From the NCBI GenBank assembly GCA_964514395.1, contig CAZEQK010000034.1, positions 1 to 37,984 on the forward strand: a stretch of 37,984 bases of DNA. Direction: 5' to 3'. The DNA comes from CAZEQK01 sp964514395. Lineage in GTDB: Bacteria > Bacillota > Bacilli > Tepidibacillales > Tepidibacillaceae. The notes under the pieces are model-generated. The model saw only the letters and a program-made list of their open reading frames with translations. It had not been told where the DNA came from and did not search any database. The translations under genes and the position numbers were made by a program. Shown here in pieces: positions 35,123-37,984 of the stretch. Position 1 is the first letter of the stretch. Each line of letters begins with the position of its first letter.

Positions 35123-36412
35123 TTGAATTGGATAACAAACTACATCGATCATTACGGTTATATCGTATTATTATTCTCACTTATGCTTGAATTAATCGCT
35201 GTTCCTTTACCAACGGAGATTCTTATGAGTTATGCTGGCTATTTAGCATTTCAAGGTAAATTAAGCTTCTTTCTAAATATATTGATGGCAGGATTAGGCA
35301 GCAGTATCGGTATGACGATTGCATATTGGATAGGTTTTAAGCTAGGGACACCCTTCTTTTTCAAATTTGGCCATTATATTCATATGGGCCCAGATAGGTT
35401 GGAAAAGGTGTCGAATTGGTTTAAAAAGTATGGAAATAAAATGATTCTTTTCGCTTTTTTCATTCCTGGCGTGAGACATATTACAGGTTATTTTTCAGGT
35501 ATCACGCGAATACCTTTTCGTAAATATAGTCTACTCGCATATACTGGTGCTTTTTTATGGGTGACTGTTTTCATTTCCATTGGCAGGATTTTAGGTCCTG
35601 AATGGTCCAAATTTCATCTCTATATTAAACAATATTTAATCATTACAGGTATATTCATCACCATTATATTATTCATCCTTTTCTTATATCGATACCATAA
35701 GGAAAATATTAAGCATGGCATCATTAACACTTTGCATTATTCCTTGGATATTTTTCATTCCTTAAGAAAAGTGAAATTAATCACTATTATTACCGCAGTA
35801 ATATTTTTAGGGCTGACTATTTTCATGTTTGGTATGATTGAAGATTTCCTTAGTAATGACTTCATCCTTTTTAATGAAGTGACAGTATTTATTATATCCC
35901 TTATCTTTCATAATGAGTGGCTTCCCTTTATGCAAAAGGTTCAGTTTATCTCATCACTTCATATGATTCTACCTATTATTCTGTTCACCTTTATTTGGAT
36001 TTGGATGAAGAGAACAGATTTAAAGCTTGAAACCGGCTTCTTATTTCTCATCATTATTGGTGGAGAATTGTTTAAACAGGTATTACAATATAGCTTCCAG
36101 TATATCGGTCATTTGAAAAATATAGCTGGAAGTACACAGCTTCATTTTCCAGGGGGGCAATCATTAATGGTACTCGTGGTCTATGGAGTTGCAACTTATT
36201 TCCTTATCATACATAGTAAGAACAGAGTAGCTAAAACATTTTCCCCAATCCTTTTCATTCTACTACTCGTGCTAGTTGGACTGAGCAAAATATATCTAGA
36301 AATCCAAACACCAAGTGATCTACTCGCTGGCTATGTTTTTGGAGGGGTATGGCTTAGTCTTAATACCATAATTATGGAAATTTTCCGTCTTATAAAAAAT
36401 GAAGATTTTTAA
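35123..36412 (+). CDS. DedA (VTT) - PAP2 fusion membrane protein with a degenerate phosphatase site
   Basis: This 429-residue protein has an N-terminal DedA domain (about 1-200) with VPLPTEILMSYAGYLA, FFIPGVRHITGYFSG and FRKYSLLAYTGAFLW, and a C-terminal PAP2-like domain (about 215-429). In the PAP2 part the residues needed for catalysis are changed: K318 is kept, but RP of the first motif is F325-Q326, PSGH is P343-G-G-Q346, and the SR-x5-H motif is S388-K-I-Y-L-E-I-Q395. So both catalytic His positions are Gln. It is probably a lipid carrier or sensor and not a phosphatase. The start is TTG at 35123, with AGGAGGAG five bases upstream; the longer frame from 35093 lacks a site. Confidence 0.75.
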   Translation: MNWITNYIDHYGYIVLLFSLMLELIAVPLPTEILMSYAGYLAFQGKLSFFLNILMAGLGSSIGMTIAYWIGFKLGTPFFFKFGHYIHMGPDRLEKVSNWFKKYGNKMILFAFFIPGVRHITGYFSGITRIPFRKYSLLAYTGAFLWVTVFISIGRILGPEWSKFHLYIKQYLIITGIFITIILFILFLYRYHKENIKHGIINTLHYSLDIFHSLRKVKLITIITAVIFLGLTIFMFGMIEDFLSNDFILFNEVTVFIISLIFHNEWLPFMQKVQFISSLHMILPIILFTFIWIWMKRTDLKLETGFLFLIIIGGELFKQVLQYSFQYIGHLKNIAGSTQLHFPGGQSLMVLVVYGVATYFLIIHSKNRVAKTFSPILFILLLVLVGLSKIYLEIQTPSDLLAGYVFGGVWLSLNTIIMEIFRLIKNEDF

Positions 36413-36433
36413 AAAAAATATTCTAAATTCATT

Positions 36434-36467
36434 AAAAAAAGTAGAGAGGAATCAGCTTCCTCCCTAC
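36434..36467 (-). terminator. Terminator of the minus-strand PAP2 gene
   Basis: On the minus strand GTAGGGAGGAA (36457-36467), loop, TTCCTCTCTAC (36441-36451), then seven T. The G-U pair on this strand is an A-C mismatch on the other, so the element is directional. Confidence 0.8.
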
Positions 36468-36493
36468 TATGATTGCAATAATCCTATTTTCAA

Positions 36494-37171
36494 TTAGTAA
36501 TTATCGACTTTTGATATGCTTCCTCTAACAGACTTTGGCCCGAATTCTCTCTTCTCTTTCATTCTTATAACGAAGGTGTATACCTTTCCCGCCATGTAGA
36601 ACAAAATATCACCTATTACTATACCAGCAAATACATCCATTAGCGTGTGTTGTTTTACAAATAGAGTGGATATAATAACAGACATTGAAAGTATTCGGAA
36701 GAAAATTGAAGTCTTTCTCGATTCCCTTTTTAGACGGTTACTTGCTTTAAATATGGCATAGCTTGTTATGACATGAATACTAGGAAATGCATTATAGGGG
36801 TTATCCATGTGATAAACCATCCTCGTTAGCCTTGAAAAAATATCCTGTCCTAATACTTCAGGTCTTGGTACCGTTGTTTGAAATACAGAATAGACTACAA
36901 AGCTTATAAGCATACCGATAACCATTGTACTTATACTTGAAATATATAATTTATTGTCCTTAAATAGAAGCCAAAGTAAACCAGCAATGATTACAATATA
37001 CCAAGTTAAATACGGTATGATAAAAAAGGATTCAAAGGGGATTTTATCATCGAGTACGGTTACAAGCGAATATACTTTTTCCGAGGCATGATTTATAGGT
37101 GCGTATGCTAATCCTATTAATGGAATGGTCAAAATATAGATACCTCTACTTAAAAATTGTTTCACCGTCAT
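36494..37171 (-). CDS. PAP2 family phosphatase, inositolphosphotransferase (Aur1-like) type
   Basis: The 225-residue membrane protein has about six hydrophobic segments. The active-site motifs are complete: TTVPRP with Arg103, AFPSIHV with Ser131 and His133, and KQHTLMDVFAG with His175 and Asp179. These belong to the PAP2 branch that includes Aur1-like inositol phosphotransferases (FPSIH and KQH patterns). It probably removes or transfers phosphate on a membrane lipid such as phosphatidate or undecaprenyl pyrophosphate. It faces the DedA-PAP2 fusion gene tail to tail, which has a degenerate site. Confidence 0.8.
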   Translation of the reverse strand: MTVKQFLSRGIYILTIPLIGLAYAPINHASEKVYSLVTVLDDKIPFESFFIIPYLTWYIVIIAGLLWLLFKDNKLYISSISTMVIGMLISFVVYSVFQTTVPRPEVLGQDIFSRLTRMVYHMDNPYNAFPSIHVITSYAIFKASNRLKRESRKTSIFFRILSMSVIISTLFVKQHTLMDVFAGIVIGDILFYMAGKVYTFVIRMKEKREFGPKSVRGSISKVDNY

Positions 37172-37392
37172 CGCAAATATCCTCCAGCATATATATTAAT
37201 TTTAGCTTCATTATTTTATATCATCTAGTTTCATTTCGTCAAATGTAAAAAGTGATGTATACTACGTTTTTATTGATATATATTCGTTTTATTGAACATT
37301 TAGTTGTTCTGTACTGCGTGTTTTAAGCAATTTCAACGTAACATTCCACCGATTGCTTTAAAGGATCTTGGTCATTATTATAACTACCATGA
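37172..37392. other. Intergenic region before the IS remnant
   Basis: AT-rich upstream region of the PAP2 gene, then from about 37310 sequence that may already belong to the insertion element. A stretch near 37350-37420 reads PIALKDLGHYYNYHDSYG in one frame, possibly the decayed N-terminal part of OrfA. I could not locate a terminal inverted repeat. Confidence 0.35.
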
Positions 37393-37539
37393 TTCATATG
37401 GTCAAAGGTTTCAGAAGAACTAACAGCAGAGGAAAAAATGAAACTTGAAATGAAGAAACTAAAGGCAGACAATGAGCGACTGAGAGCAGAAAATGAACTC
37501 CTAAAAAAGTTGGAGGAGTTAGAAAGGTGGCGGTTTTAA
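37393..37539 (+). pseudogene. IS3-family transposase OrfA remnant (C-terminal part)
   Basis: The frame ends in EEKMKLEMKKLKADNERL followed by RAENELLKKLEELERWRF and TAA at 37537. This is the leucine-zipper tail typical of OrfA in IS150-type IS3 elements. The DNA-binding N-terminal half is missing or frameshifted. Confidence 0.7.
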
Positions 37540-37547
37540 GTTGAGTT

Positions 37548-37984
37548 AGACAAGAAAATAAATACATTGCAATTAAACATGTCTACGATAAACAACAGTT
37601 CTTCATATCCCTGTTATGCGATATTATGAGTATTTCTCGCTCCGCTTACTATAAATAGCTAAATAGAAAAGAAACCGCACGAGAAGCAGAGAATAAGGCG
37701 TTGATAACTGAGATGATTAACCTTTATGAAGAGGTAGAAGGCATTTACGATTACCGTAGATTAATGATGAACTTAAATCTGAGATTACATAAAACATATA
37801 ATCATAAGCGAATCTATCGCCTCATGAAACTCACAGGTTTACAATCTGTAATTCGAAAGAAAAAGAAACGTTATGTGAAATCTAGGGCATTCAAATAACA
37901 ATCAACTTGTATTTAAACCCAGATATGGCTTTGGAGGCAACTCCAGGAGCAAATCCAATGATTCATTGTGATCGTGGGTTTCAG
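37548..37984 (+). pseudogene. IS3-family transposase OrfB remnant, truncated and cut by the window edge
   Basis: The frame from 37548 reads ENKYIAIKHVYDKQQFF, then SISRSAYYK, then a TAG at 37656-37658 where family members have Trp, then LNRKETAREAENKALI, IYDYRRLMMNL, KRIYRLMKLTGLQS and stops at 37896. In another frame from 37907 it resumes as LNPDMALEATPGANPMIH and CDRGF, which matches the second Asp of the DDE catalytic triad (usually HSDRG). The segment with the first Asp (usually TDITY) is deleted. The element is non-functional here; it may continue past the window. Confidence 0.75.

Noticed and set aside
1..37984. CRISPR array, tRNA or rRNA genes
   Set aside because: No regularly spaced direct repeats and no cloverleaf or rRNA signature sequences were seen; the only structured RNAs recognised are the FMN riboswitch and the T-box.

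Overview
The window reads as chromosomal DNA of a low-GC Gram-positive bacterium, most likely of the Bacillales. The evidence is AGGAGG-type ribosome binding sites, frequent TTG and GTG starts, an FMN riboswitch in front of ribD-ribE-ribBA-ribH, a T-box leader with a Trp specifier in front of trpS, ATP-type PEP carboxykinase, a SpoIIM-family protein and a fused isobutyryl-CoA mutase of the Geobacillus/Bacillus type. I cannot name the species from sequence alone.

Layout. 1-260: a degenerate tandem repeat, then a strong promoter overlapped by a perfect inverted repeat. 261-2574: pckA, a 41-residue basic small protein that is easy to miss, and trmO. 2838-4037: an MFS transporter. 4141-8085 (minus strand): the riboflavin operon with its riboswitch and a directional terminator. 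8299-9375: a nitronate-monooxygenase-like flavoprotein. 9451-22527 (minus strand): a large catabolic block in transcription order livG, acyl-CoA synthetase, livH, livM, substrate-binding lipoprotein, livF, PaaK-like ligase, then (with a possible internal promoter) a DUF6125/ATC-hydrolase-like protein, acyl-CoA dehydrogenase and icmF. 22796-25983: penicillin-acylase-family hydrolase and a DUF1906 protein. 26449-33459: a membrane and AAA+ cluster (GPDPase-type membrane protein, DUF4129, DUF4350, MoxR, DUF58, SpoIIM-like, RDD). 33500-34909: trpS with T-box and promoter. 35123-37171: two PAP2-related membrane proteins facing each other, one a DedA fusion with a degenerate phosphatase active site. 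37393-37984: a decayed IS3-family element cut by the window edge.

How the genes work together. The 13-kb minus-strand block looks like one uptake and degradation route: a LIV-type ABC importer brings in a carboxylate or branched amino-acid-like substrate, one or two adenylate-forming ligases make the CoA thioester, an FAD acyl-CoA dehydrogenase oxidises it, and a B12-dependent carbon-skeleton mutase with its own G-protein chaperone interconverts isobutyryl-CoA (or a related branched acyl-CoA) and the linear isomer. The substrate is inferred, not shown. The MoxR/DUF58/DUF4129/DUF4350 genes are translationally coupled and probably form a membrane-associated chaperone system; SpoIIM and RDD partners flank it, with the SpoIIM gene inverted.

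No CRISPR array, rRNA or tRNA gene, or intact mobile element was recognised. The most interesting items are the catabolic block with an internal palindromic operator candidate, the DedA-PAP2 fusion lacking the PAP2 catalytic residues, the inverted SpoIIM gene overlapping DUF58 tail to tail, and the inverted repeat on the pckA promoter.
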